Numbered from the stretch's first letter, positions 19,001 through 26,842 are shown. The stretch is 64,000 nucleotides of DNA from Peteryoungia rhizophila (GCF_004912145.1 NZ_STGT01000006.1:62001-126000), one strand, 5' to 3'. Notes: generated by a model not told the origin, from the sequence alone. Program-made: numbers and translations.

Positions 19001-22000
19001 AGGCGATCTTCCAGCGTGCCGAGGCTCTGTTCGATGCGGGTGCTGGTTTCGTCCAGGCGGCTGGTCATGCCGGAGACGGACTGCTCGACTGTGCCCGAGA
19101 AGCCGTGCGCCGAGCGGGTGATATCGTCGGCCGCTTCACGGATCTGATCGGTTAGGGCACCGGCCGTGCCGCGCAGTCGCTCGTCGAGCGCGCGGCTGCT
19201 GTCGTCGATGGCCTTGCGCAGGCTTTCCTCATGATCTTCGAGGCTCATTTCGAGCATGCCGGTGCTTGCCGCGACCGAAGCGCCGATCGAGGTGGCGTGT
19301 TCGCCGAGCGTGGTTTCCAGCGCGTTGCGGGCATCGCCGATGGACGCGGTAATGGCCTGGGTGCGGTCGTCGAGTGTCGCGCGGATCCGCTCATGGGTGC
19401 CGACCAAGCGATCGTCGATCGCGGCGACACCAGTGTCTATAGTTTGCGAGATGCGGTCCGTGTTCTCACCGAGGGTGGTCGCCAGCGCGCTGGTCGCCGT
19501 TTCCAGGCTGTTTCTCAGCGTGGCGTTGGTCTCGGAAATCCGGCCATCGATATCGTCCACGCCGGATTTCAACGTGTTTGCGATACGGGCCGCATTGTCT
19601 TCCAGCGTATTCGAAATGGTGCTCGAGGCTGCCGTGAGCAGGCTGTCGAGGCGCTGTTCGCTGCCGCCGAGCTTATCTCCGAGGTCGGAAATGCCGGTGG
19701 CGACCGTTTCTGCGATCCGGCCCGATGTCTGGCCGAGGCTGCGCTCGATCTCGCCGGTCGCGTCTTCTAGCGTCGAGGCGAGATAGGACGTGTGGCTTGC
19801 CAGCGAAAGCTCCAGACGCTGCTGATTGTTTCCGAGCTTGTCCTCGATGTCGGCAAGGCCTGTCGCAACCGTCTCGGCGATGCGGCCGGACGACTGGCCA
19901 AGGCTGCGTTCGATTTCGCCGGTTGCATCTTCCAGTGTCGAGGTGAGGTAGGAGGTGTGGCTTGCCAGCGACAGTTCCAGACGCTCCTGGTTGTCACCAT
20001 AGGCGTTGCGGATCGTTTCAGCCTTTTCGGCGAAGGCGGCGTCGATGCGGCGGTCGGCATCGGCGACGGTCTCGATGATGGCGGCCGCGCGCTGGTTCAG
20101 CGTTTCGTCGATCCGGCGCTGGCTGTCGTTCAGGGTCTCCGAGAGGTCCTGTGTGCGCGCGGTCAGCGTCAGATCGAGTTCGAGGCTCTTGGTGTTCAGG
20201 GCGTCGATCAGCTGGTCGCTCTGGCCCTCCACGAGCGTCGCGATGCCGCGCGCCTTGACGTCGAGCGTTTCGGCGAAGCGATCCTGGTTGGCGTCGAGCG
20301 CGTTGACGATGTGCTCGGCACGGCTCGACAGCGTCTGTTCGAAGCGAGACTGATTGTCGGTCAAGGCATTGTAGAGGGCACCGCTGCGCTCTTCCATGAC
20401 TTGATCGATGCGCGTCTGGGCGCTTTCGAGACTCTCCGTCAGTGCGGCTGCGCGGGCGGACATGGCATCCGCGATTTCCTGCGCGCGGTCGGACATCGAG
20501 CTGTCGAGCATTTCCTGGCTGGTGCTCAAGGCCATCGCGAGAGCCAGCGACTGGTCTGTCAGCGTCGAGCCGAGGCGCTCGATGCTGGAGTTCAGGATTC
20601 CGTTGATGGAATCCGTGCCGCCGTTTACCGTTTCGTTGATGCGGGCGAGGCTCTCCATCAGCTTCGAATCGAGCGAGCCCGAGCGCTGGTCGAAGGCGCT
20701 CGCAAACTCCGCGACACGCTGGTCGAAGGTCGCGTTGATCTGGCCGATCGTCGTCTGGAACCGGTCTTCGAAGAGGCCCGAGCGCAGGTCGAGATCGACG
20801 ATCGCATCGTCGGCGCTTGCCTGAAGGCTCTGGCGGAAGCCGCGGCCGCGCTCGTCCAGCGACAGGTTGAGACGGGAGAGAACATCGTCGAGCGACAAGG
20901 TGATCGACGTCTCGCTGCCCTTGAGGGTTTCAGCGATGTCGCGGGTGCGCTCGACCAGGGTTTCGTTGAGCTGACGCGCCCGCTCGTTCAGGGCCGCGTT
21001 CAGCTTTTCGGTATTGGCGTCGAGCGTGGAGGCGCGGGTTTCGAACTCGCCGAGCAGTTCGCGACCGCGCTGGCCGAGTGTCGAGGTCAGCGACTGGAGC
21101 TGGGTGTCGAATTCGCTGGAGAGCGACATGCCTGACGCAGCCAGCGTCTGCACCATGTTTTCGGTCTTATGGGCGAGAAGGGAGCCGAGGGCCGTGACGG
21201 CCGCGTCGGATTTCTCCATGATCGTTGCGGCACGCATGTCGATCATCGAGGCGAAAGCTTCACCCGACGTCTGCAGGCGAACCGAAATCTCTTCGGTCGC
21301 CAGCGACAATTCTTCCTTCAGCTGCTCATGGGCGCCGACGATGGAGGAGCGGATGCGCTCTGCGTGGTTGACGATGGCATCGCGCTCGGCACCCAGTTCG
21401 TGGACGAGACCGCGGACGCGCAGTTCGTTGTCGGTATAGCTGCGCTCCAGCGCGGTCACCTCGGAATGAACGAGTGTCTCGAGTTCCGTGGCGCGGGCAA
21501 TGGTGCGCTCGATACCTTCGTTCATTGCCGAGACTTCGCGGCGCACCGCCTGGCCGACGGTCATGATGCGTTCGGAAGCGATGGTTTCTGGCTCGGCGAG
21601 GCGCAGCGCGACTTCCGCCATGGAGCGGGCCGCGTTGCGCAGGTCGTGCGCGCGGGCCATCATGATCGCGAAGGCGAAGAAGAGCATGATCGGCAGGAAG
21701 GTGCCGATAAAGATGGCAACGACGCCAGGCATGGCGACGATCTCGGCGACCGAGGGGGCCTGCCAGAGAGCGCTGCCGTAAAGAAGCTGGGTCAGGCCCA
21801 GAGCGCCGAGTACCCACAGTCCCGACACGATGGCGGCATTGCGCAGGGCCGAGGTCAGCGAGGCGCCGTCCAGCGTTTTCAGGATGGCCGTCGGCGTGCG
21901 GCGCGAACCGTCATTGGCGGGAGAGAAGGCCGGGGCCTTGGGCGCCGGTTCGGGATTGAGTTCGCCAGCGCGGGTGGAACGACGCTCAATCGTCTTCTTC

Positions 22001-22167
22001 GAGGCGGAACGCGGGGTACTGTCTGACAAGGGTGCCTCCGGGGCGTGAGCTTTGGACCGTGCCTTGCCGGGCGCGGCGGCTTCTTCACCGTCGAAATCGA
22101 TGCTCAGGGCCGCCTCGAGAGCCTGGAACGCGTTCTCGTCAATCGAGTCGGTCTTGTTGTTCGCCAT
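16081..22167 (-). CDS. Giant coiled-coil membrane protein, growth pole ring (GPR/RgsE)-like
   Basis: A 2,028-residue protein. A disordered cytoplasmic N-terminus (~1-105) precedes two membrane helices (about 112-130 and 146-168, the latter GTFLPIMLFFAFAIMM). About 1,600 residues of apolipoprotein-like helical repeats follow, then a Pro/Gln-rich linker (RRQPAAPQPQPQLRQ) and a small C-terminal domain (VDLWRRYQRGERDVFTRRLY). Size and architecture match the Agrobacterium growth pole ring protein (Atu1348) and Sinorhizobium RgsE, which form a ring at the growing pole and are needed for polar elongation. I base the match on recalled family features, not alignment. Near-identical internal repeats lie at about 17.2-17.45, 18.2-18.35 and 19.67-20.0 kb. 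Confidence 0.82.
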   Translation of the reverse strand: MANNKTDSIDENAFQALEAALSIDFDGEEAAAPGKARSKAHAPEAPLSDSTPRSASKKTIERRSTRAGELNPEPAPKAPAFSPANDGSRRTPTAILKTLDGASLTSALRNAAIVSGLWVLGALGLTQLLYGSALWQAPSVAEIVAMPGVVAIFIGTFLPIMLFFAFAIMMARAHDLRNAARSMAEVALRLAEPETIASERIMTVGQAVRREVSAMNEGIERTIARATELETLVHSEVTALERSYTDNELRVRGLVHELGAERDAIVNHAERIRSSIVGAHEQLKEELSLATEEISVRLQTSGEAFASMIDMRAATIMEKSDAAVTALGSLLAHKTENMVQTLAASGMSLSSEFDTQLQSLTSTLGQRGRELLGEFETRASTLDANTEKLNAALNERARQLNETLVERTRDIAETLKGSETSITLSLDDVLSRLNLSLDERGRGFRQSLQASADDAIVDLDLRSGLFEDRFQTTIGQINATFDQRVAEFASAFDQRSGSLDSKLMESLARINETVNGGTDSINGILNSSIERLGSTLTDQSLALAMALSTSQEMLDSSMSDRAQEIADAMSARAAALTESLESAQTRIDQVMEERSGALYNALTDNQSRFEQTLSSRAEHIVNALDANQDRFAETLDVKARGIATLVEGQSDQLIDALNTKSLELDLTLTARTQDLSETLNDSQRRIDETLNQRAAAIIETVADADRRIDAAFAEKAETIRNAYGDNQERLELSLASHTSYLTSTLEDATGEIERSLGQSSGRIAETVATGLADIEDKLGNNQQRLELSLASHTSYLASTLEDATGEIERSLGQTSGRIAETVATGISDLGDKLGGSEQRLDSLLTAASSTISNTLEDNAARIANTLKSGVDDIDGRISETNATLRNSLETATSALATTLGENTDRISQTIDTGVAAIDDRLVGTHERIRATLDDRTQAITASIGDARNALETTLGEHATSIGASVAASTGMLEMSLEDHEESLRKAIDDSSRALDERLRGTAGALTDQIREAADDITRSAHGFSGTVEQSVSGMTSRLDETSTRIEQSLGTLEDRLRNGLDGVDARVNDAGEKFAARLDDKVSSIERVGSEASMRVAQVLDEGVSRVAETFDSRTPVIEERLATMDRALNIGLENVNRTIEGKAAGLATALRSAVTDAARDLDAEAQRSVDRLAATTSQFAEQIGERSAELNRTVEERSEDLARRITDTQNRLAGQAATIAETFSQAGDVISNKVNQAEALVSAQVANLSGTLGEVSTTLEQRAAAIREAISGNTQELATAMNAAEKALEARGNSIRDAISGNTQELAVTMNAVEKALEARGNSIRSVLDDRTRELNSMLSTRSAELSRLIDEKAAPVVAAYAETGRAAAEQITAAAEQSAERLRSENAALVDAISQRTDRAVATLGTAEQNLVASASQLIERLGDSNAGLSSMIDQAVHSIGSLDSRLGATANRFNETATQATDMLSTSNRLLDDKLGRLTAVSGETLQQVSSIVSRFGDHTLVLGKASELLSAAQSNLVGTLEERQQALRDLSIGLVKRSEEIETTMQGLGKMVETAFDRAEQRSGQMTGNLRQSVQASFTDIGQILGETEKRAQSTAANMRESVHASFADIGQILGETEKRAQSTAANMRNSVQASFADIGQVLGDTEKKAQTTAINMRNALLSAEQEAQASIDKTLTEAEKRSGELANRLRGGLAVSLSDIDHLLGEAGRKSEGAAAALRDAMQAAVNEAVTRFAGATDEIRRSAVDIRKELDMTRNELKRGAFDLPEEAKESAAQMRRAVSEQIKALQDISQLVGRTSQTLEISEPVARRLAEAQPEPARRQPAAPQPQPQLRQTENLALRGSLGATEPYSQSTAATTRAEGGGWISDLLRGASREEPQETAPARPAPSPQRPVAESQPARQGDTRNPRHMVESLNSLSVDIARAIDHDASVDLWRRYQRGERDVFTRRLYTLKGQQTFDEIKRKYDREPEFRVAVDRYIADFEKLLADVARTDRDKSITQSYLTSDTGKVYTMLAHAAGRFS
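17216..17450 (-). repeat. Three tandem ~87-base coding repeats in the GPR-like gene
   Basis: The unit encodes an MR-(E/N)SV-ASF-DIGQ-LG-TEK-AQ pattern three times in succession, with close nucleotide identity. It is part of the coiled-coil region near the C-terminal third. Recent tandem duplication is the simplest explanation, and copy number may vary between strains. Confidence 0.8.
19668..19998 (-). repeat. Two tandem ~160-base coding repeats in the GPR-like gene
   Basis: Two adjacent copies encode an RLELSLASHTSYL...STLEDATGEIERSLGQ...GRIAETVATG unit that is almost identical at protein level and highly similar in DNA. This marks a recent internal duplication in the central helical array. 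Confidence 0.8.
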
Positions 22168-22643
22168 AGGGTTACGCCTCGTTACCGCTTACTCTCGGTG
22201 GGGCTGACAAAAACCACGATGCCGCTCATCGCTTCGGTTCCGTCTGGGTCCCACCGTTCACTTGAATTTCCGCCTGCCGCCACGCCAGACGAAATTTCCT
22301 CTTTATAGCAGTTCGGCCGCTGCTGTGCGGGCGTTTCCGCCTCTATCACGCGCACCGACTGGCTTGCGGGCAAAGTTCACGCACGAATGCCCAATCAACC
22401 GTATCGTACTGACACATTTGGCCATCCGATACAATTAATGCACCGCGGGCGGGCCTGCGTCCGTCGGTCTTGTTAACAGTATTTCAATCAAGGTTTAGGC
22501 TGAAAAGCCAGTCTGCGCCGAGGTTTAATTCCCGTTAACCATAGCGCCAGCTTTTTCCCGCGATCCACGGGGTTTTTAACGGCGTGCCCATGGTGAGGCC
22601 CCAAACTGGCAGCAGCAAAAACAAGAAACCAAGGATCCCGGTC
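22168..22643. other. 476-base intergenic region between divergent GPR-like and Hpt-like genes
   Basis: No open reading frame with a convincing ribosome site. It must hold promoters for both divergent genes. TTAACCAT at 22535-22542 matches the CtrA site described for Sinorhizobium, and the TTTAATTCCCGTTAAC around it looks like a full two-half CtrA site with a six-base spacer. Confidence 0.55.
22535..22542 (+). promoter_or_regulatory. Candidate CtrA binding site
   Basis: TTAACCAT, preceded by TTTAA six bases upstream, about 100 bases before the Hpt-like gene. It resembles the CtrA recognition sequence in rhizobia. Only sequence similarity supports it. Confidence 0.4.
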
Positions 22644-23018
22644 ATGGCAGCCGCAGTCAATATCGCATTCGAAGCCCCCGACAACCTGAATGGTCTGACC
22701 CCGTCGCAGCAGCGCCCCATCGACCTCGTGCATCTCGCCACCCAGACCAAGGGCGACAAGGCGGTCGAGATCGAAATTCTCCAGATCTTCGCGCGCCAGG
22801 CCCGTGGCTGTCTGGTCGCCATGACTGGTGGCCACAGCAAAGTCGAGGTGAAAGCGGCTGCCAACCGTCTGCGCAATGCAGCCATGGCCGTCGGTGCGCT
22901 GCGCGTTGCGGCGGCTGCCGATCTAGTGGAAACCAAAGGTGCGACTTCCGACTCCATGGCTTCGGTTTCTTCCGCTGTGCTGGAAGCCGAGCACTTTATC
23001 CTGAAGCTCGCCCGGTGA
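22644..23018 (+). CDS. Hpt-like small protein lacking the phosphoacceptor histidine
   Basis: A 124-residue all-helical protein resembling the Hpt domain proteins of phosphorelays (IDLVHLATQTKGDKAVEIEILQIFARQA...). At the place where Hpt proteins have a H-x-L-K-G phosphorylation helix, this one reads AAANRLRNAAMAVGALRVA, with Asn in place of His. It may therefore not accept phosphate. The ATG at 22644 has an AAGGA site, better than the in-frame ATG at 22584. It stands alone upstream of a ferredoxin gene, with a possible CtrA site in its promoter region. Confidence 0.7.
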   Translation: MAAAVNIAFEAPDNLNGLTPSQQRPIDLVHLATQTKGDKAVEIEILQIFARQARGCLVAMTGGHSKVEVKAAANRLRNAAMAVGALRVAAAADLVETKGATSDSMASVSSAVLEAEHFILKLAR

Positions 23019-23126
23019 TCTCATTGGCGCGTTCGCCCCTGATCGCTTTGCCGTGAGTTGACTGACTTTCCGAATTGGGAGATGACTTCGCCGATTTTTC
23101 ACAAGGCGAAGTCTGGACAGGCAAAC

Positions 23127-23447
23127 ATGGCAAACATCAGCATCATTGCATTCGACGGCACACGTTTCGACATCGCGGCAGCCGACGGCTCCACGGTCAT
23201 GGAAAATGCCGTGCGCAATTCGGTCCCGGGGATCGATGCCGAATGCGGCGGTGCCTGTGCCTGTGCCACCTGTCATGTCTATGTCGACGATGCCTGGTCA
23301 GAAAAGGTCGGCCAGCCGTCGCCTATGGAGGAAGACATGCTGGACTTCGCCGTCGACGTGCGTCCGACTTCGCGTCTCTCCTGTCAGATCAAGGTGTCAG
23401 CTTCGCTCGAGGGGCTCGTGGTTCACGTTCCCGAACGTCAGGGCTAA
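23127..23447 (+). CDS. 2Fe-2S ferredoxin, adrenodoxin type
   Basis: A 106-residue electron carrier. The cluster ligands are visible in ECGGACACATCHVYV (C-x5-C-x2-C pattern) plus the distant Cys in SRLSCQIKV. This is the arrangement of vertebrate-type ferredoxins (FdxB/ferredoxin VI) that serve P450s or other monooxygenases and Fe-S assembly. PSPMEEDMLDFA matches the partner-interaction region. The start at ATG 23127 gives the typical length. No oxidoreductase partner is encoded nearby. Confidence 0.92.
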   Translation: MANISIIAFDGTRFDIAAADGSTVMENAVRNSVPGIDAECGGACACATCHVYVDDAWSEKVGQPSPMEEDMLDFAVDVRPTSRLSCQIKVSASLEGLVVHVPERQG

Positions 23448-23467
23448 GGGCTTCTGTCAGCGCTACC

Positions 23468-23601
23468 CCGAAAAAAAAAGCCCCGCTTTCGTATCACGAA
23501 AGCGGGGCAAGGGGGCGCATCGCCAAGCAGGCGAGGGAGGAAGCACCTGTGGCACCAGGACGCGCCGGGAGAACTGGGAAATCGGGAACGCTTAATCAAC
23601 G
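23468..23601 (-). ncRNA. Candidate trans-acting small RNA with CU-rich loop and strong terminator
   Basis: On the minus strand, TTGATA-N17-TGTCAT (23635-23608) could be a promoter. About 130 bases downstream is a strong intrinsic terminator: a 13-pair GCCCCGCTTTCGT stem followed by nine Ts. Between them a hairpin (about 23555-23520) exposes CTTCCTCCCT in its loop, closed by CAGGTG/CGCCTG. Such anti-Shine-Dalgarno loops are a hallmark of alphaproteobacterial small RNAs such as the alpha-r14 and CcsR groups. No convincing ORF exists in the interval. The 5' end is approximate. Confidence 0.5.
23471..23508 (-). terminator. Rho-independent terminator (minus strand)
   Basis: Perfect stem GCCCCGCTTTCGT with a short loop, followed on the minus strand by nine Ts. 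The plus strand lacks a T tract after the stem, so it primarily ends leftward transcripts. Confidence 0.88.
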
Positions 23602-23739
23602 TATTCGATGACACTTATATTTCAGATTTGTATCAAGGGCCACGCTGAGAAATAGCCGGTTATTCACAGGCACCGGCGTAAGGCTCGCGCAAGCTGCAGC
23701 ATTGCGGCAACACTCGCCCTTGAATTTCAGGGGTGATTT

Positions 23740-24366
23740 CTACTGATTTTCCCGGATTTCCTGGCGATGCTTGAGGATCCGCGACATGCGGTCCTGGAAA
23801 TTCTTGGCCTCGACTCGATCGAATCGCATCTGCGCTTCGTCATGGGCCACCGTCACTTCGTCCGTGACCTCGCTGACGCGATCCTGCAGGGTTTCGCAGT
23901 CGCGTGTAGGGCGCAACTTCAGGAGACGCTGTTCCAGCAGTTTGGCATGCTGGCGCGCGATCTCGGCGTGACGCTCTTCGTGCCGCTTGATGTCGGACGA
24001 CAGCGCATCCCATAAGGTGGCCATGTCCTGGGTTGCGCGTTTGCGGTTCTTCCAGCGGGGCAGAATGAGCTTGGTCTCCACCGTGACTGTGACGTCCTCG
24101 ATCGCGCAGCGGTCACCACGTTTCGTATAGGTCAGGTCTCCGCCGAAGCGGATCTGGGTCGCGCCCGGATGGCGGATGCCGCTTGCCTGGGTAAAGGGAC
24201 CCTTGCGCGAGAGTTCGGCGTCGAGATCGGTCGCAGTCCGTCCGCCGATCTGGAAGTAGGTGATGGACTTCTCGACGACGACGTCGGCGCTCGCCGAAAG
24301 CGGCAGGGATATGCCGGTCAGGGCTGCCACTATGACGGCGGCCCGAAGACGGCGGGAGTGCTTCAT
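23740..24366 (-). CDS. DUF922 predicted secreted zinc-dependent protease-like protein
   Basis: A 208-residue protein with an N-terminal signal sequence (RRLRAAVIVAALTGISLPLSASA). The DUF922 domain contains a metal-site-like HEERHAEIARQH helix, the basis for predicting a secreted zinc peptidase. Activity has not been shown for the family as far as I know. The ATG at 24366, with GGAAAAAAGA upstream, puts the signal peptide at the N-terminus; a start at 24414 is possible but less likely. It is divergent from folP. Confidence 0.8.
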   Translation of the reverse strand: MKHSRRLRAAVIVAALTGISLPLSASADVVVEKSITYFQIGGRTATDLDAELSRKGPFTQASGIRHPGATQIRFGGDLTYTKRGDRCAIEDVTVTVETKLILPRWKNRKRATQDMATLWDALSSDIKRHEERHAEIARQHAKLLEQRLLKLRPTRDCETLQDRVSEVTDEVTVAHDEAQMRFDRVEAKNFQDRMSRILKHRQEIRENQ

Positions 24367-24470
24367 TCTTTTTTCCGCAATGTTGTATTCGCCGCGCCCT
24401 TGGGGCATAGCCAAATTCGATTTGTACTATCGCAGCTTCGCGGATTTCCGTCGAGAGGATACAGGGTCGC

Positions 24471-25346
24471 GTGACCATGGTTGAACGCACAATTTGGCGT
24501 GTGGGGCATGGCCGCACCCTCGACCTCTCCGAGCGCGGGGCGATCATGGCTATCGTCAATGTTACTCCGGATTCCTTTTCTGATGGCGGCCTGCACGACA
24601 GTGTAGAGGGCGCTGTCGCGTATGCGCTCGCCTGCGTCGAGGAAGGCGCCTCCATTCTGGACATCGGCGGCGAATCGACGCGACCGGGTGCCGCAGAGTT
24701 GACGGCGGAGGAAGAGATGGCGCGGGTCTTGCCGGTGATCTCGGCCCTCAGCCAGAAGACCGACGCGCTGATCTCCATCGATACCTATCGGGCGGTCACC
24801 GCGAGGGCCGCGGTTGCGGCAGGCGCTCATATCATCAACGACGTGCATGGTTTGCAACGGGAACCTGAAATCGCGGCCGTCGCTGCGGAAACGGGGTCCG
24901 GGCTTTGCATCATGCATACCGGACGGGGACGGACCAAGCTGCCGGATCCGATCGCTGATCAGCGGGATTTCCTTGGCCTGTCCCTCGACATTGCTCAGCG
25001 CGCAGGCGTCGTGCGCGAAACAATTACTCTCGATCCGGGTTTCGGTTTCGCCAAAGAAACGCTGGAGGAGAATATGGAATTGATGATCCGCTTCGAGGAA
25101 TTGCACGCCGTCGGCCTGCCGTTGCTGGTCGGCACGTCGCGCAAACGCTTTCTCGGGACGCTGACGGGTCGCGAAGCGCCTGACCGTGACGTCGCTACGG
25201 CTGCGACTACGGTGGCTCTCCGGTTGAAGGGCGCTTCCGTTTTCCGCGTCCATAATGTCGCGATCAACCGGGACGCCCTGATGATCGCCGATGCTATGCT
25301 CGAAACCGCGCGGCGGATCGCTGCGGCGAAGGGATCGACCGAATGA
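24471..25346 (+). CDS. folP: Dihydropteroate synthase
   Basis: Condenses p-aminobenzoate with dihydropterin pyrophosphate in folate synthesis; target of sulfonamides. The 291-residue TIM barrel has NVTPDSFSDGG, DIGGESTRPGA, GHIINDV-type (AHIINDVHG), LDPGFGFAK and VGTSRKRFLG. The start could be GTG 24471 or ATG 24477; an AGAGGA site at about 24453 fits the GTG slightly better. Its stop overlaps folB by four bases, beginning a folP-folB-folK operon. Confidence 0.96.
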   Translation: MTMVERTIWRVGHGRTLDLSERGAIMAIVNVTPDSFSDGGLHDSVEGAVAYALACVEEGASILDIGGESTRPGAAELTAEEEMARVLPVISALSQKTDALISIDTYRAVTARAAVAAGAHIINDVHGLQREPEIAAVAAETGSGLCIMHTGRGRTKLPDPIADQRDFLGLSLDIAQRAGVVRETITLDPGFGFAKETLEENMELMIRFEELHAVGLPLLVGTSRKRFLGTLTGREAPDRDVATAATTVALRLKGASVFRVHNVAINRDALMIADAMLETARRIAAAKGSTE

Positions 25347-25714
25347 GCGGTGTTTTCACCATTACCTTGAAGAACTGCGCCTTCTTTGCCCATCATGGCG
25401 TCTTTCCGGAGGAGGGCGTGCTCGGTCAGCGCTTCTTCGTCGATGCGGAGTTCGATGTCGATGCGCTCGAAGCCGCCGAGACCGACACTCTGGAGGGGAC
25501 CGTCCATTACGGGATCGCCTTCGAGGTCATTGAGGAGATCGTGACTGGCAGCAGACGGCAGTTGATCGAGGCGCTGGCGCTCGCGATCGCGCGCGGCCTG
25601 CTCGACCGGTTCCCCGAAATGCTCCGGTGTCGGATCACCGTTCGCAAGCCGAGCGCTCCGATCGCCGGCATCCTAGACCATGTGCAGGTGAGTATTGAAC
25701 AGCTCAGACGGTAA
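25343..25714 (+). CDS. folB: Dihydroneopterin aldolase
   Basis: A 123-residue tunnel-fold enzyme that splits dihydroneopterin to 6-hydroxymethyl-dihydropterin. It carries the family signature FFAHHGVFPEE with the catalytic Glu, and VHYGIAFEVIE and RKPSAPIAG later. It starts within the folP stop (ATGA) and its 3' end overlaps folK, so the three folate genes are translationally linked. Confidence 0.95.
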   Translation: MSGVFTITLKNCAFFAHHGVFPEEGVLGQRFFVDAEFDVDALEAAETDTLEGTVHYGIAFEVIEEIVTGSRRQLIEALALAIARGLLDRFPEMLRCRITVRKPSAPIAGILDHVQVSIEQLRR

Positions 25715-26219
25715 ACGCTGGTTGGCAGCTATGCTCGGCCTCGGCGGCAATATCGGGGATCCGGCTGTGGCCATGGCCGAGGCACTTGGCAGGCTCGACC
25801 AACGGCCGGATTGCCGCGTGACTTCGGTCTCACGGCTCTACCGGACCCCGCCCTGGGGTAAGACCGATCAGGCGGACTTCTACAATGCCTGTGCTGCTGT
25901 CGAAACGCTGCTCGAACCGCAGGAGCTGTTGGCCGCCTGTCTCGAGATCGAGCGGACGATGAAGCGGGTGCGGGTGGAGCGCTGGGGGCCACGGACGATC
26001 GACATCGACATTCTCACCTTTGCCGGCCGGGTCATCGATGCCGAACATCTGAAGGTGCCGCATCCGCGCATGACGGAACGTGCCTTCGTGTTGATGCCGC
26101 TTGTGGACATCGATCCACAGCTCGTGATCAAGGGACGGAGCGTTGCCGCGTGGCTCGGTGAGGTTGATCGAACGGGAATCGTTGTTGCAAACGAAAACCG
26201 CGCCTGGTGGCGCGGTTGA
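25695..26219 (+). CDS. folK: 2-amino-4-hydroxy-6-hydroxymethyldihydropteridine pyrophosphokinase
   Basis: Transfers pyrophosphate from ATP to hydroxymethyl-dihydropterin, giving the FolP substrate. Recognised by LGLGGNIGDP, LYRTPPWG, FYNACAAVET and the RWGPRTIDIDIL motif that binds Mg-ATP. The frame begins with TTG at 25695 inside folB; an ATG at 25731 right before LGLGG is the alternative and would remove 12 residues. The stop codon lies within a terminator hairpin. Confidence 0.93.
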   Translation: MNSSDGKRWLAAMLGLGGNIGDPAVAMAEALGRLDQRPDCRVTSVSRLYRTPPWGKTDQADFYNACAAVETLLEPQELLAACLEIERTMKRVRVERWGPRTIDIDILTFAGRVIDAEHLKVPHPRMTERAFVLMPLVDIDPQLVIKGRSVAAWLGEVDRTGIVVANENRAWWRG

Positions 26220-26224
26220 TTTCA
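26196..26224 (+). terminator. Terminator overlapping the folK stop
   Basis: Stem AACCGCGCC/GGCGCGGTT with a TGGT loop (26196-26217) and a short T-rich tail (GATTTC). The hairpin encodes the last residues of FolK. Confidence 0.65.
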
Positions 26225-26246
26225 GAGGCTATCGACTAGCGGGTGG

Positions 26247-26789
26247 TCAGTCGTTTTCGGCCATCGCGGTTGCCTGGCGATTGAGCTTCAGGCCGATGAC
26301 CGGGATCATCCGATCTTCCACCTTCACCGAAATGGTGATGTTCATGGCATCGTTCTCTTCGATGCGGGCGACCATGGCGCCGTTCAGCTTGGCACGGTTG
26401 ATGCCCATGACGGCGCGGTTGCCGGTGACGGTGCCCGAGACGATGTCGAGACCCTTGCCATCGGCGCCATCGAGGAACTGACCCTTGTAGCTGCCGCCGG
26501 ACTGAGAGATGACAGCCGACATCGGCTGGCTGAACACGCCGACGCGGCACGTGCCGTCGAGCTTGAGGCCCGTTTCCTTGCCCTCTGCCGGGAGGCCGGT
26601 CAGGTTGCAGGTAAACTTGGTGCCCTTGTACTTGCCGGCAACGATCTCACCCGGACCCTTCCAGATCCCGGCGACGGATTCGAAGAAGCGCTTGTCGCGC
26701 GAAGCAGCATCAGCGACCGTGGCCGGCATCAGCGCGGCAACGGCAAGCACGGCGGCGCAACGGCCGAATGTCGAGGAGCGAGAGAACAT
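26247..26789 (-). CDS. Secreted protein of unknown function
   Basis: A 180-residue protein with a clear signal peptide (GRCAAVLAVAALMPATVADA) and a beta-rich mature part (GIWKGPGEIVAGKYKGTKF, GGSYKGQFL, DIVSGTVTG). It is probably periplasmic. Two cysteines in the mature chain (FTCNLTG, GTCRVG) could form one disulfide. I do not recognise a named family. About 55 bases upstream the minus strand carries TTAACCAT, a possible CtrA site, within an inverted repeat. Confidence 0.75.
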   Translation of the reverse strand: MFSRSSTFGRCAAVLAVAALMPATVADAASRDKRFFESVAGIWKGPGEIVAGKYKGTKFTCNLTGLPAEGKETGLKLDGTCRVGVFSQPMSAVISQSGGSYKGQFLDGADGKGLDIVSGTVTGNRAVMGINRAKLNGAMVARIEENDAMNITISVKVEDRMIPVIGLKLNRQATAMAEND

Positions 26790-26842
26790 CGATTTGCCTT
26801 GGTACGAGAAACCAGAAACCCCGCTCAGACTCTAGCGGAAAA

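Noticed and set aside
17216..20000. Regular repeats considered as a CRISPR array
   Set aside because: Repeats are in frame within a coding region, contiguous without unique spacers, and encode helical protein units.
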